A stretch of 64,000 nucleotides of DNA from Ecdyonurus torrentis (taxonomy: Eukaryota; Arthropoda; Insecta; Ephemeroptera; Heptageniidae), in NCBI GenBank assembly GCA_949318235.1, contig OX439127.1, positions 22,054,174-22,118,173 of the forward strand. Direction: 5' to 3'. Under the pieces are notes generated by a model. The model ran no database searches, was not told the DNA's origin, and saw only the letters and a program-made list of their open reading frames with translations. The translations under genes were made by a program, and so were the position numbers. Of the stretch, positions 1 to 19,364 are shown one piece after another (the stretch's first letter is position 1; every line of letters starts with the position of its first letter).

Positions 1-2822
1 AAGTGGAGGGATATCATATGAATCCACTTTGTATTTTGTTTGTTTTTAAAGAAATTCATTTGAATCCCCATACTTTATTTAAATTTATATATCCATAATT
101 CCACTCTATGAACTTATTTAATTATTGTTATTATTATTTTATTATTATTTTTCAAATCTGTGTTCATGAACTTAAAATATTTCATAAAATATTTGTCCTT
201 TGTGTTAAAAGTATAAAATTGTCCGTCTAAAAATGCAAATGCGTTACTTTCTTAATTTATCAGTCTTCCTGTAAATTGATGGCGGGAAGTGGCTGCGTAG
301 TGAGCGCGGATAAAGTGAAGACAGTCTGTAACAGTCCCTGTCCCTATACTTTATACATCGAGATGTTATTTATATATCAGCTAGGTTGTAATAAGTCACA
401 TATTTGTTTAATTTTAATTTTATATTTTTAATAAAATACCATAAACCAGAAAATCAAATAAGTTCATGTGAATAAAAGTAACATTCAAAGGAATTATTTA
501 TAAATTAAAAGAATTGGAATTTGTTGTATTATTATTGTGCATTTGCAGCTTTTAGTAGAGCATAAATGCTAACTTATTATTATATATAATACATATAATA
601 GAACAACAAAAAAGTTACTATATATTTTGATTTTCGTTACTGTCGAATAGATAATGATTTTCCAAGCTTTAATGATGATGAGGAATGTAGTTTAGTTATA
701 GTTTTGATTCAAGTAAAAAGTCAGTTTGTGCTTCCAATAAAATTATCAAAATCGTCAATTATTAAATAATAATTATTTGCTATACATCCATTTGGCGGAT
801 AGCATCTGGTATATAAATGATTTATTTTTGAGGTTTTTAAATTTCTTGCGAATATTTTAATTAACACCTTATAGAACATTAAAAACTTACGGAGTTAATT
901 AAATCTAAACAATTATTGATATTATACCTGTACCTAAATTTTAATTTGGTTTTAATTAAAAAGAACACAATAAATCAATAAAAAAATTAAAATATACATA
1001 TATTATATTTAATTATTATTTTATTATAGTCACCTACCAAATAAATACATAATATAATGAACTGCAAATTAAAGGAAAGCTAATCCGGTTAAAACAATAA
1101 TTTGAGCAAAAGTTTAAATTTAAATAGCGAGTATATGTTCCAGTTCATCCACCCACTTACAGTGTGTGGCTGCAGCTTGAGCTAGCTGATGAAATGTAAT
1201 GTAAGATGAGGACTAATGCTTGGTTGCTTCATCGAGTTATTCTTGGTACACAAAATGTGTTGCTGCATCAGCCATGAATAACTTCAATGTTTACGAAAGT
1301 CAGTTTCGGTGGAGCAGAGAGGCGTGAGATAGCTGCAGCTTTCTCGCACTCTGGTGTCCATAATCTCGCACTTCCCCAACACTCAGAAATCAAATATATA
1401 AATAATATCATTATATCAATTTTGTGTAGTTGCGCTTAATAAAACTACTCTATTTGACATCGGATTTTTTTATGTATCATGTTTATGAATGCCCTGCATT
1501 GTTATGATTGTTCGATTGACATCTCATGAAACATTTATTTTTTTCTATATATATTTCTACAAATTAACATAGCATGATAAGCATATAATACAACCCAAGT
1601 AAGATCGCCGTATAAAAAGTGATTGTCTCGTTACCGCTAACATCAGCGTATTTTAATTATGTATAAGTATGCATAATAGAAAAGTTTATGAGCTTTTTTT
1701 TTTTTTTTTTCCTTGCGGTTTTGTCTTATCGTTGCAAGTTTCCTATACTGGGATTCTATTGTAAACCTATGTGACTTTTTTTTTTCTGCCGTTCATGTAT
1801 GTATACACTCGACCAAGATTTATATGTTATTTTTTTGGCATCTAAACTAATCATGTTTTCTTAGAAGAAAAGCATTGAAAATTTGGCTCGAATATTTGAA
1901 AGGTAAATCTTTGTTGAGTGTACCTCTATAGCTGGAGAATTTTAAAATTCATCGGACGAATTAACTTTCAATTTCCATACTTGTTCAAAACATGACTATA
2001 AGAACACTTTAATTTGTCCCCTCACTCTCAACGTAAGTTTTGTGCAATTTCGATGACATCATTGCGTTGCGTGGCCATGAATGTGTATAGTGTGAATGAA
2101 AGAGGTCAAGTTCTTATATAATACAGTGCGTATACCATATAAGGATCGTCTTGCTTGTTCTTGCTATGCAGCATAATCGCTCAATAGAATGAAAAATAAA
2201 AATAAAATAACTATATACTGCAAATAAAATTTGTATACTGTACACACAACTGTGATAATATATTCTACCATTCAAATGTATAGCGCGTATTTTTCTCATA
2301 AGGATAACATTTCAAATTTGGTGTTAGTTTTTGAATGGTAAAATTTATTATCATAATCGTGTGTACATATATCTATCTTATTGTTAGTTCAGTAATAATT
2401 TCAGAATCCAATTCAGAATTAAAAATACATACACTTAATATTGATACACCACAACATCATTTAAAAGTTTCGGAATAAAACATTTGCATAAAAATATTTA
2501 TAAGGGTGTCACTATAGAAGGCTTGGTATATCGCTGATTTTCAAAAGTTGACTTCATGCTTTTTTATTTCAGTTTGAAATTCAATGGTAACAATAAATAT
2601 ATAAAATGTTAAGGGACCGTCACTATTAATTAAGCGAGAAAAGAATTATCGGAATTACCATGGGGTCTTATTGGATATATATATATTTTTTTTTTCAAAA
2701 TTATGCATGGTAACCAGATGGTAACCATACCCAAAAATTTTATATAATTTTTTCATGCTATCCTTAATATAACTTACGTATCGTTACGTGAATAAAATCA
2801 GATGTGTTCCGCCTTAACACTT

Positions 2823-2951
<129 letters not shown>

Positions 2952-3074
2952 ATATATATTATATATAATATACACACCTCATTTTCCGCCGTAAATAAAT
3001 TATTTTAACAACTAAGCGCTCTGGAACACACCATCAGTATATATATTAAATACGATATTAGTTATAATAATAAT

Positions 3075-3078
<4 letters not shown>

Positions 3079-3126
<48 letters not shown>
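3079..3126. repeat. (TA)n microsatellite after a short (TAA)n
   Basis: A short TAA run changes into about 24 TA units. Confidence 0.9.
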
Positions 3127-3132
<6 letters not shown>

Positions 3133-3400
3133 TTCTTACCTAATGAATGTTTGCTCTATATTATGGCCTATTTTATTTCTATTTCTTCTTAAATAAACGC
3201 GGAATATATAAGTTTAAAATGATAATTAACTCGACGGGCTTCGCCTTATTAATTATCTTTTTGAGCAATTGCTTCAATGTTTGTGACTTTATACTGTTCA
3301 TATCTGTACAATATTTTTTGCTCAATGAATCTATATTAAATATTATTATTCTTGACATGATGAATATAGTATATGACACACAAAAAGATGTACGTATATA

Positions 3401-3710
3401 TAGGGTGTGTGCGCATGACGTCAAAATAAATGCGCTTTCATGCCATAATTGAGCAATGAATAACATTGTTTAGCATATAGGACAAACGTGGGTTTTTGTT
3501 AAATTCTTTAGAAAATATGTAATTTTTTGTCATTATTATTTTTCTAACGCATACTTGAAAACCTATAATTCAACTTGTTAACAGCATCAATGCTCTCAAC
3601 AAAATTGTTAAGTATTTTTAAACTGGCAGAATGTGTCATTTTCACATACCGACCCATGTTATTTAGTACTCACTTATGGCGTTGACTTTAACATGAATGC
3701 AACCACCTTA
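3401..3710. mobile_element. MITE, family A, copy 1
   Basis: This 310-bp sequence recurs at 23736-24039 with the same order of blocks throughout, including GCAATGAATAACATTG, AACAGCATCAATGCTCTCAA and TTATTTAGTACTCACTTATG. The ends are inverted (TAGGGTG at the left, CACCTTA at the right). They are bordered by TA, as expected for a Tc1/mariner-type non-autonomous element. It contains no credible gene; open frames across it are chance. Confidence 0.8.
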
Positions 3711-3936
3711 TACACAATAATCGTCTTTATTTAAAAGCATACTTGAAAACACGTTTAAATGCGTATATACAGCGAATAAATAACAAATACTGTACAGACA
3801 TGTAATAAAATATTCTAATTCAATCACTACTTGTTGAGATTGATGAATTTTACATAATATAATTTATATTAATTTCCACAGGGTAGTTGGTCTTCCTTGA
3901 GCAGCAGCAGCAGGTGGACGAGCAGCTTGTGCCAAC

Positions 3937-7469
<3,533 letters not shown>

Positions 7470-10400
7470 ATGTACTTACGTCTTCCAAATGGCGACAACA
7501 TCTCCAACAAAGCTTTACAGCTGCAATTAAGCACTAGAGAGATTTAATTCTGCCAGAATGTTCACTGCTGATGGAAGCCTTTTTATTTTATTTTTTATTT
7601 TTTTCAGACAACAAGAACTTTTTCTAAACTTTAATAATAAATTTTATATTCTTATTTATTATACCTCCTTTTCTTGTTTATCACTATAATGCATGAGGTA
7701 ACCTAACCTCTATAATTAGAAATTTAAAACAAAAAGTATTATGTTTGAAAGAACTTTAGGTTTATATTTAATTATGCTATGACTTGATTTTTTTAATGAT
7801 TGTAATAAAGTTTGTTATTGTATAAAAAGTCACCGACCATTTTCAACGCTTTTATTTTTTTAGTGATTGTAATAAATAAATAACAAATGTAATCAATTAA
7901 CCATGTTCTCTGTAACTTTTTTCGTTTAAGATCTAAGAAGCATAAATAAATTAGCCGTTATTATTAGCATGTGGCTACATATTAGATACAGTTAATAAGT
8001 TTATGTATAGATAGATAGATTCGCGAGTGTACCATACAAGTGTTATATTTTTTATTTTGAAAAACCCTATAATATATAGATACGTATTACCTTCAAATTA
8101 TGTATGTATATTATATGATCGATATTTCTATGTTGCTTGCAATGCAGTTAGACCTTACAGTCAGCAAGAAGAATACTTATGTTTGAACATTATAGAGTAC
8201 ATTGAAAAAAAAATTATTTTAGTCTATTAAAAATAATAAAAAATTATATCCATTAAGTTTATAATTTGATTATATTTTAAATTAGGTTGCAGTATTTTTT
8301 TTTTTTTTTTTTTTTAAAGAGCACATTAGAAGTATATTATATCTAATTCTTTCTGAAAAATAAGGGTATAATATAAATAGATAAATTTTCATATATGATT
8401 GTGAATCATACATATTATGTATTATTTGCATTTAACTGCATGTGTTTTTGTGCATTTAATAACAAATAATAATAACGCAATTTTAAAATTTGTGTACTGT
8501 ACACTGTACTTGCTTTGAATAAATTGGTGTCGATATATTATAATAATAAATATATAATGTATTATACATTTGTTTTATTTCTTACGTAAAACACCTATCA
8601 ATTTTATAAATTTAAAATAAAAAATATATAAATTTTATACATATTAAAAAATTAAACTGGAGAAGAAAAAAACGAATGCAAGAGAGGGAATACAGTATGC
8701 TAAAGGATAGTTTACGTATATATTAGTTGCGCATTCTATCACACACCAGGATGAAACTTGAGCATAAATATATATTTCAGCCTGCACCCATTAACCATAT
8801 ACACACTTTTGGCGATTTTTTTTTTTTTTTTTGCAGGAAAATTATATAATATTTATATTGTTTTATTTTTAATTAATACAATTAAATTTAATCTAAAATA
8901 AAAAAATTAAAGTTTTTTTATAGCTATATGTTTTCTAGTAAAATAATAATAATAAATTCTAAATTCACATGCTACTGCAATTAATAGAGTTATACCATGC
9001 GCATCGCGATCAGTATAAATAAGTATCTTTGTATCTTAATTTAATGTTAATTTTTTCTCAAGGGTTAGTACTAAATAGGATTTTCAAGCCCTTAAAATAA
9101 AGCTGTTAAATTATTAATTATTAGACGATATGATACTTCAGATTCAGAATACACACTGCCATTTTTTATAATTATTTATGGTACACATCCTTTCTTTATA
9201 TTATAGTATACTCTGTACTCTGTACATCAGTACATATAGCGCACACGCTCAATAAATCAATGAGTGCGAAGCACCGCAAAGATGAAAATTTTGAAATACA
9301 CTCATATCTTGTTATTTGTATTGTTAAATGTGAATCAATTACTGATAAAAATTATTAAATTTTGCAAAACACATAAGTGCATAAGAATAAATTTTTACTC
9401 GATGCAAAGTGTTCTGTCAAGTGAAAACTTGGTTTCAAACTTTGAAACTTTTTCACTGTGTCGCGCTAATTTGCGCAATTTGTGTTTTCAAATGAGCAAC
9501 GTAATGCACAAAATGTTTGCTTTTTAAAGATTCTAAATTAAATGTTAAATTTATTCCTGTAAATTTATGAGAAGGTAAATAAGGTAAAATTCCTTGCTTT
9601 TTTAAAGAGTAATTTTGTGTTGGCGTGTCTGACAATTTTTTTTCAAATTAGGTAAACAACTTTTTCCCTAAATTTTATACATGCCGGCAGTGAGCGTACA
9701 CAACAACTTTAGTGCGGCTCATGTGATAATTTCACACGTTTTGGACTGTTTTGTAGTCAAATCTGGATTGCCACAACAATTTTGGACACTAGTAGTCTGA
9801 AATTATTGATGGAAACTAAAGTTTAAGTGTATGTATCTTTAAATTCTTTCTCTTAAAAAAAAAGTGCATAGTATAGCAAGTCTCGTGAAACCAAGATGGT
9901 GGACCGAAGTTGTTAGAATCGAATAAGTTTTACTGCATTTCTTGCTCTCTTGCATAAACTAGAAACTTAGTTAAATTGTTTCTTAAGGTTATTGAATTCT
10001 ATTTTGTAAAGCAAAACTATAAAGGCCTATAAAATTTAACTTTTGTATGCAGTATTGAGACTTTCTTTCACGAGACGCGATTGTGCCATTGTGCAAGACA
10101 GCAAGACGACGAACATAAACAATGATGAATAACACAGCTCTTGCAAATATATTGCTTTAGTTATAAAATTTACTACTTGATTACTGCACGCCAACATAGT
10201 GTGCATATAGTTATTCAGCAATACTTTGGTGCGTACAAACTGCTGCTTTTTTTCGTCCTTTTTTATGTAATTTTATCTTGTCTAACATGCATTTAAATGT
10301 TCAGTTGCATCTGTAACCTTCGTGAGATTTTTTTTTCTTTATAACTTAGTATTATTCGTTGTTTGCTAGCAATAAAGGATTTAAGTGTATTTTTTTGTTT

Positions 10401-11511
10401 AACAAGTTGTGGTCCATTAAACTAACTAAGCTAATTTATGTACAGCTAATGCATTTATGAAACATATGTATGCAATGTAATAGTAAGCTGGAGCGATTAC
10501 ATTATCAAACATACATACATACATCATACCAGTACCAGTATACAGATGTATGTATTGGTTGCATCGTACTAAAGTTTATCATGAAGAAATTTGTATGTAT
10601 TAAAAATAACTCGGATGTAAAAATAGTGTTAAGTATATATATATTTTTTTTGCATGCATACTCTTATTTTTGTAAAAAGAAAATAAAAGAAATGTTGTAT
10701 CATACATACTTCTGTCTAAGTAATGTATGTATGTATGCATGTTCATAATGATAAATTGCATCTTTATGTATAAGTGCAAAGATACTAATCGGAGTCCTAT
10801 TGCTAAGTCTGCAATGCAAACCTGGTAAGAAATGCATTGCTTTTATTACATATTTGAACAGGAAGGGACGTAACATTAGTATGTATGCATTATGTGGTGT
10901 TCATAAGTACCGGTATGTATGTACTACTTAGTAAACCATCACAACTCACAACACATCATTTTGATATTGGTAGCCATGTATTGCATGAACATAATATGTA
11001 CGGTACCGGTACTGTATATGGTAAATAATACAGTATAGTAATAATAACTCCAGTAACTATAGCACAACTTTTTTTTTTTTTTTTTTAATTTGATACAGTT
11101 AAGCATGCACTTTATGATAAATGTCCAGTGATGGTCAAAATAGAGATGTCATAGCCAAGATCTTTCATTTTTCTAGGTGTTGTTTAAACGACTCTTGTTC
11201 AAGAAGTCCAGCAATCAAAGCAGATACTAATATTACACTTTGGAGCAGCATATAATATCGTATTTTTGTTTTTGCTCCTACTATAAGCAACAAGCCACCT
11301 TCCTGTAACACTTGGAGAACTTATACTATGGACAAAAATAAAATCATCCTTTCTTCTCTCCCCCCCCCCCCCCATTCATTATCACTAATTTATTGTTAGT
11401 TAATGTTTTTAAGTAATCAAAATTCAAACTTGATTTAAACCATAAAAACTAGTTCATACAGATTTTATTACTAAGAAATTCAATTTTGTTTTTTAAAACT
11501 TTTGATTGTAG
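7470..11511. other. Spacer between the MARVEL and UbcD2 genes
   Basis: The left part is the 3' UTR of the MARVEL gene. The right part must hold the promoter and a 5' non-coding exon of the E2 gene, since its coding region opens at a splice acceptor. The position of that exon is not clear. A less AT-rich patch near 9870-9920, containing AAGATGGTGG, is one weak candidate. The rest is AT-rich with poly-T tracts (8297, 8817, 11070), CATA/TATG short tandem repeats at 10500-10560 and 10720-10740, and a C run at 11361. No credible ORF. Confidence 0.4.
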
Positions 11512-13802
<2,291 letters not shown>

Positions 13803-14422
13803 GATGCCTACATTGCCAAATCCTCCCTCCTTTAAATCCTTTTATCATCCTTCATTCCTTTACCTTTATTTGATTACCATCTGGAGAAAACAATTGCTGG
13901 TTTGGCTTATGAAAACAAAATTTTAAAAGATTTTGCTGATATATGAAGAAAATGTGCACTTTTAGATGGGCACATAATTTTGCATTAAGGGAGTAGGAGA
14001 CTGACTAATATCTCACTAACTGAACAGTCACGAAATTTAAAATTAGCCTGAAGTAAAGTTATAATGCCACGTAAAAGTTTTGTTATGTCAAACACATAAG
14101 TTAAGTTATTTAACTTTAAAGGGTGTGTCAACCCAAATCGTTTTTATTGTGTATTTTATATTAATTTCAAATCTGTGAAAGAAAGAAATCACAAATTTTT
14201 ATTTTGATTACTTAGATATCTCTGCTGCTGATATCTTTAGGAAAAAAAGGTAGATTTTCTTCATATCAAACCATTGCCACCCAGTATTTATATGGGTGAA
14301 AATCAGGACATCTGGTCAGCCTAAGTTTAGCCCACATAGAGCGTAGATATTGCCAATACAAGTGCAAGTACTTTGATTTTAGAGAGGAAGCTGCCAAAAA
14401 TTTTACCATATGTAAACAAGTA

Positions 14423-14547
14423 CAGTCGACCGGTGTGAAATTGAAAGTCCAATCATGTGCAAGCTTTCACTTTTCCCTATCTAGCTAGACACAGAGCACT
14501 TTGAAAGCGAGTCTGTGATTGGCTTTCAATTTCACCCCGGTTGACTG
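14423..14547. mobile_element. 125-bp Tc1/mariner-type MITE with TA target duplication
   Basis: Its ends are CAGTCGACCGGTGTGAAATT and, on the other strand, CAGTCAACCGGGGTGAAATT. The first 25 bp differ at only two positions. It is bordered by TA on both sides (14421-14422 and 14548-14549), the Tc1/mariner target duplication. Confidence 0.85.
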
Positions 14548-14677
14548 TAATCCAAATCTAAACCAGGCAACATTGAATCAATTTTTTATTATTATTATTT
14601 GCTTGTTTAAATGTAATGAACTAGAATACTTACTTGTCCAGTAGCTATGGTGAAAGAAAACATTATTTCCTGTCACC

Positions 14678-14830
14678 TCCCATAAACCACAGCTTTTGCT
14701 CATGTGGATTGCTAGTACTTGTCCGATTCAAGAACGCCAGTACCAGTGATGTCACGTGAGCTGGGAGTGATATTCTTGAATCGGACACTTATTTGGAATC
14801 TACATGTGAAAAGGCTGTGGTTTACTGGGA
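14678..14830. mobile_element. About 150-bp TIR MITE
   Basis: The left arm, TAAACCACAGC through TGTCCGATTCAAGAA, is repeated inverted at the right end (TTCTTGAATCGGACA through GCTGTGGTTTA). Arms are about 58 bp with small indels. It is the rightmost insertion inside the outer repeat. Confidence 0.75.
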
Positions 14831-15324
14831 TAACATGTAAATTTGAAAATTCAAATTTTAGCACATGATTTTAAGCAAAATTAGAAACTTTTTTAAAATT
14901 AAAAAATATGTATGAACAAGCTTTGGAACAACAACATTTTTTGAATTCATTCAATTTCATTTAAAAATACATATTAATAGTTTTGCTGGATATAAAAAAA
15001 GAAAGAATTATTGTAAAAATAAAAGTCCCTGTTTTGACTATTTCTGCACACAGTCGGTCACCCTCTTCGTTAACAGCTCTACCTAGTTCTAACTGAACCA
15101 TTATAACAGGTGTTCCATGTAATAACCACATAGTAGATTTTTTTTCTCTCTCTGATGCAACTTTGAGCTCTATGTAAAGAACAGGTAAGATTCAAGGTCC
15201 CATGACAAAAAAGAAAGGGGAAAAAAAACTACTATGAGGTTACTACTATATGGAGCACCCTGATATGCGTCCTTAAAATGATCATTATATTTTGATCCTT
15301 TCTCCATAACTGCAAAATCAGTAA

Positions 15325-15360
<36 letters not shown>

Positions 15361-17828
15361 GAACAAAATTAATTTTATTTTTTAGTAAAACCAGATTCTT
15401 TGCATTTATTAGTTAATATGGATTGTTTTGTTTATTCCTCATTTTGATCTATATGATAATCCTCAGCCACATTCTTGGATAAGAAGAATCTGGATTGCTA
15501 TTTAAATTACTGTATTTCTATGAACCAGATGGTATTGACTTATTCTTTCATGCTGTATTGGCAAATTTCTTATCAAATTTGGGGTGATCAGTAGTTTCAC
15601 AATGAAAATTTGTAAAAATGATTTATCGTGTATAGCACTTGTATATTGCTTTAGTATTTCATTATTTTTGCCCTCGTTGCCGAGTTAAGGTCTCATGATA
15701 TTCCGTTACTTTTGGAAGTTTTATTGGCTGCTATTCAGTTATCATGTCCATAATTGTGACAAGTGAAACTTGATTTTAAAAGAAATTTTTAGTTATCATA
15801 AATTCTTTTTATTTAATGACACAAATTTCCTACTATCACAGGCTAATTATATCCCTTGTACACAGCACTGATCTCGATTAACTTTGTGATGTAGGAAATT
15901 TATGTTTCATTGATTACATCTGTACATAGTGGAAGGAAACTTTTTATTTTATTATTATTATTTTTCTTCATTTTAAGGTTTTACTGTATAGGTTTTAACA
16001 TTATGTCATTCGTCTATGCTCTAAAATGTGAAGGTATGTTAGTTTTACAATTTTTGACATTTTTAATGCAAGTCTGATTAGGAGTATGACATCACATTTT
16101 AGTTGTATTAGAAGATGATTTCAAGCTAGTTTTAATTTTTTAAATTAATATTATTTTAAAAACTACTGGTTGTAGAAACAAATTTGATAAGAAAGGATGA
16201 TATGAATGTATACTTAACACCTCATTCTGAAAAACTTCCCTCTTGAATCTCCCTTCTTCCCTTGGCCCTAAAATATATTCTTACAATTTATGTAGTATGT
16301 GTATTCAAGGAGAAAATTTTACTGCTGGCCCAAACATCTTAAGTAAATAAATGTATTTCAACTTGCCTAAATAAATGTGAGTTGTGCTTCTCCCAACATG
16401 TGAAAAGAAAACGTCTTGTAGCTCTTAAATAACATATACTATGAAGTTGAATGTCTTCTGGTTGTGCGACGTAAGTAATAAAAAGTGGCCGTTTTCTCAT
16501 ATTGTTATCAGCTAATGCAGATAATGAAAGTATCTTCTGAACATTTTTGTGATGTCTAGTTTTGGTTTTCTTTATGTATCTTTTTATGGCCTACTCACAA
16601 ATGTATGGATTATGTGTGTAGATAGATTAATGGAATGAGTGATTGAGCTCTTAAAAAGGTACAATAAAAGAAAATTTGAGTAGCTCTGGGTGTTAGGGCC
16701 TACTTTTACTGCAAAAGTACAATTGGTGAGAAAACTGAGGACTTTATACCATTTATCATTATTTTAATTTCTTGTATTACTTAACTAAATGTTGCCCATT
16801 TATTCACCCCCCCCCCCCTGATTCAGAGTACTGTATTACAAAAAAAAAAAAAAAAAGATTTTTTTATATATTAAATTATATATACATAGTTAAAAGAGAT
16901 GAGGCAAAATATATTTGGTAGATAAAATTATAATTTGTGTACCAATAATTTATGTAGGGTAAGCTTTTTTTTCTTTCTTTTCTCTCTTTTCTTTCTTTTT
17001 TTTTTTAATTCAGAAATAGACAACCAAAACGGCTCACATTTTTATGCAGACCCCCCACTTCTCCTTGGGGAAAGAATGAGAGTTGACTAAATGATTATTG
17101 CCACAAATGGATATGTAAAATATTTAAAATACATACAATGTTTAAAAAAAAATACCAAACATTAACGTGTATTAACTAAATGACAGTGTTTTTTTGTTAG
17201 TTTTTTTTTTTTTTTTTCCTCATAATTTTTAAACTATCCAAATTGAATGTCTCTTGTTGTTAGTGTAAATTAAACCAGGTTTCATAGGTGTATTATTAAG
17301 GAGCTGATACCAAGTTGTAAAATGCTTGCCATTTTGTTGCTTCATTGCAGCTCGTGGAACAAAATAAATAAATTTATACTCTATGACATCGTAAAAAAAA
17401 AAATAAAAATAATAATATTAATATTATTAAAAAAAGAAAAAAAAACTATATATATATAAAAAAATAATAGTTAAGGAGGATAAAAATGACAGGTCTGATC
17501 TTTCCTGGTTTAATTTGAATCTTTTAACTTATTAGGATAATTCATAAATTAATAAGTGAACATCTTATTTTGTATGTTTAAGTGGATAAAAATTATAATA
17601 ATAAAATATCAAATATGTAGACATGTGTTTTTGTGTGTGTTTTTTCCCCCATATTTGAAAACTCCTTCCAAAAATGTTAGAAAATACAACGCAGGATTGC
17701 ACTGTAAAAACCATTTACATTTAAAAACATTTGTGATGGTGTTTTACAGAATATAATTCAGTATTTAATAGTATCATATAAAAATGAGAGAGAAAAACAT
17801 GGACTATTAACATAATATTAATAAATTA

Positions 17829-18071
17829 TGATAAAATGTGAAAGAAAAGGATAGGAGAAACCAGCAAGGGCCTTACCATAGTGAAGAGAGTCCCATAGTT
17901 CAGTGAAAATCTTGCTAGCACAGGTATAAAAAACTAACACATTCCTATATTTCCAAATTGTTTCTTTACTGTATTTGTGCAAGCAAGATTTTCACCGAAC
18001 TATGACACTCTCTTCACTTTGGTTTAGGCCCTTGCTAGTTTCTCCTATCCTTTATTCTTTCAAATTTATCA
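17829..18071. mobile_element. MITE, family C, full copy
   Basis: Inverted arms of about 90 bp include GGATAGGAGAAAC, AGCAAGGGCCT, GTGAAGAGAGT and GAAAATCTTGCT. The outer ends are TGATAAA and TTTATCA. The same outer end (TGATAAATTTTAAAGAAACGG) recurs at 22647 inside a Bax inhibitor-1 intron. Confidence 0.8.
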
Positions 18072-19228
18072 AACCTAACTGCAATGGTTTATTTTTCTAA
18101 TATATCTCTTAAATATAATAAGAATGATATTAACTTTGTAAGTATAACACCTCTTGTTCTAGGGAAAGACAGGAAGAATGAAAGGAAATGAATGCATTCT
18201 GGCTTATTATCATAAAGTTAATCCTGCTTTTTGATTTAAAGTGGCATGAGAGAATACAGGAAGAAGTAGAGGTAAAGAGAAAGTGCTCAGTGTCGGGCAA
18301 TGTGCTAGAAAGAAATGAGCTAAGTTGATATATCGACTGTATGTCTCTTTTGGTTTGGTTGACAAAAGAAAATAATAAAATAATTTTGCATGATTAGGCC
18401 TATACTAAAGTTGAGTTTGGGAAAATGCATTTTTTTTCCCCGTATGTACTTTTCTCCGTCCGACTGAGTACGTTGGACTATAAGGACTCTTTAGCAGATG
18501 GGAAGACATTAGCCCAACATATCTGTAGAATCCTAAGGAATAACCAGGTCTTAACTAACTTTTTAGAGTTAATCGGATGTTTGAGGATGTTCGCAAAATA
18601 GGGTAGAATACTGTCTGTTTGGTACTGTCCATTGTAGTCATATAAAAGGGAGGTAAAGTAAAATAAGTAAGCTAACTTAATTTATTATAATTTATGTTTG
18701 CATCCACTTGATATACCAAACTTGATGCACCAAACAGGTCAGAAAATGTTAAATAAAAGTTTTTCTATTTTAAGCAAATGTCACATTTTGACATATAATT
18801 TGCTTGTTAACAAAAACCAATTTGTTTATTTTCAAACAACCATGCACCCAACATGTGCATTATGTGCCTCAATTTATACCCTATTATTATTAAGTTTATT
18901 TCCATATAGATAAAACAAAAAATAGCGCATATATTGTCAAAATATATTCGATGGGAAAAAATCAGTTATTCAATGATAGCAAAAATATTAAAATAAATGC
19001 ATATAAAAAGAGTAAAATAATACATAGAATGATTAGTCAATTGAAAATGAATGAAATGTGAATATAATTCGAGACTCTAACTAGTTAAATTGTTGGGAAA
19101 TGGGATTCAATTTACCCTAGCATAATGTATGCTGGACACCTTTAAAAAATATTATTAACATAAAGGTTAAAAAGATGGCTTTACTGTGTCAAGAAATGCA
19201 ATAGGAAATTTTATTCTGTGCCTTTACT

Positions 19229-19364
19229 CAGGGGTAGAAATGAGGCGGGACATGGTGAGACTTGTCTGGCAAAAGAAGTTTCATTAGCAATGGGTTCCTG
19301 GAACTTCCCCTCTTTTTCACCTTACGTCCCGTCATAAAAAGTGTCAATGCCAGTTTTACCCCTG
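19229..19364. mobile_element. 136-bp hAT-type MITE
   Basis: Ends are CAGGGGTAGAA and TTTTACCCCTG, an inverted repeat of the hAT CAGGGGT type. It is bordered by CCTTTACT (19221-19228) and ACTTTACT (19365-19372). These are an 8-bp target duplication with one mismatch, the expected length for hAT. Confidence 0.8.

Larger units (their letters stand above)
13987..15105. mobile_element. Repeat related to 45015-45410, interrupted by nested insertions
   Basis: The left part (to about 14120) and right part (from about 14822) match consecutive parts of the sequence at 45015-45410. Shared blocks include GATAACATGTAAAT or ATAACATGTAAATTT, AAATTAGAAACTTTTTTAAA and GTCGGTCACC. About 700 bp separates the two parts here but not in the other copy, so later elements have inserted. 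Exact ends are uncertain. Confidence 0.6.
13803..17400 (+). other. Downstream region / possible long 3' UTR of the E2 gene
   Basis: No further coding exon is visible. Several AATAAA motifs occur (near 16346, 16370, 16663 and 17360), so the transcript end cannot be fixed by eye. The stretch holds an outer repeat of about 1.1 kb with at least two smaller TIR elements inside it (listed separately). It also holds poly-T runs at 15328 and 17200 and a C run at 16807. Confidence 0.4.

Noticed and set aside
3147..3466. Open frames of 95-101 residues on both strands
   Set aside because: They run through MITE family A and AT-rich flank, with no recognisable domain and no splice support.
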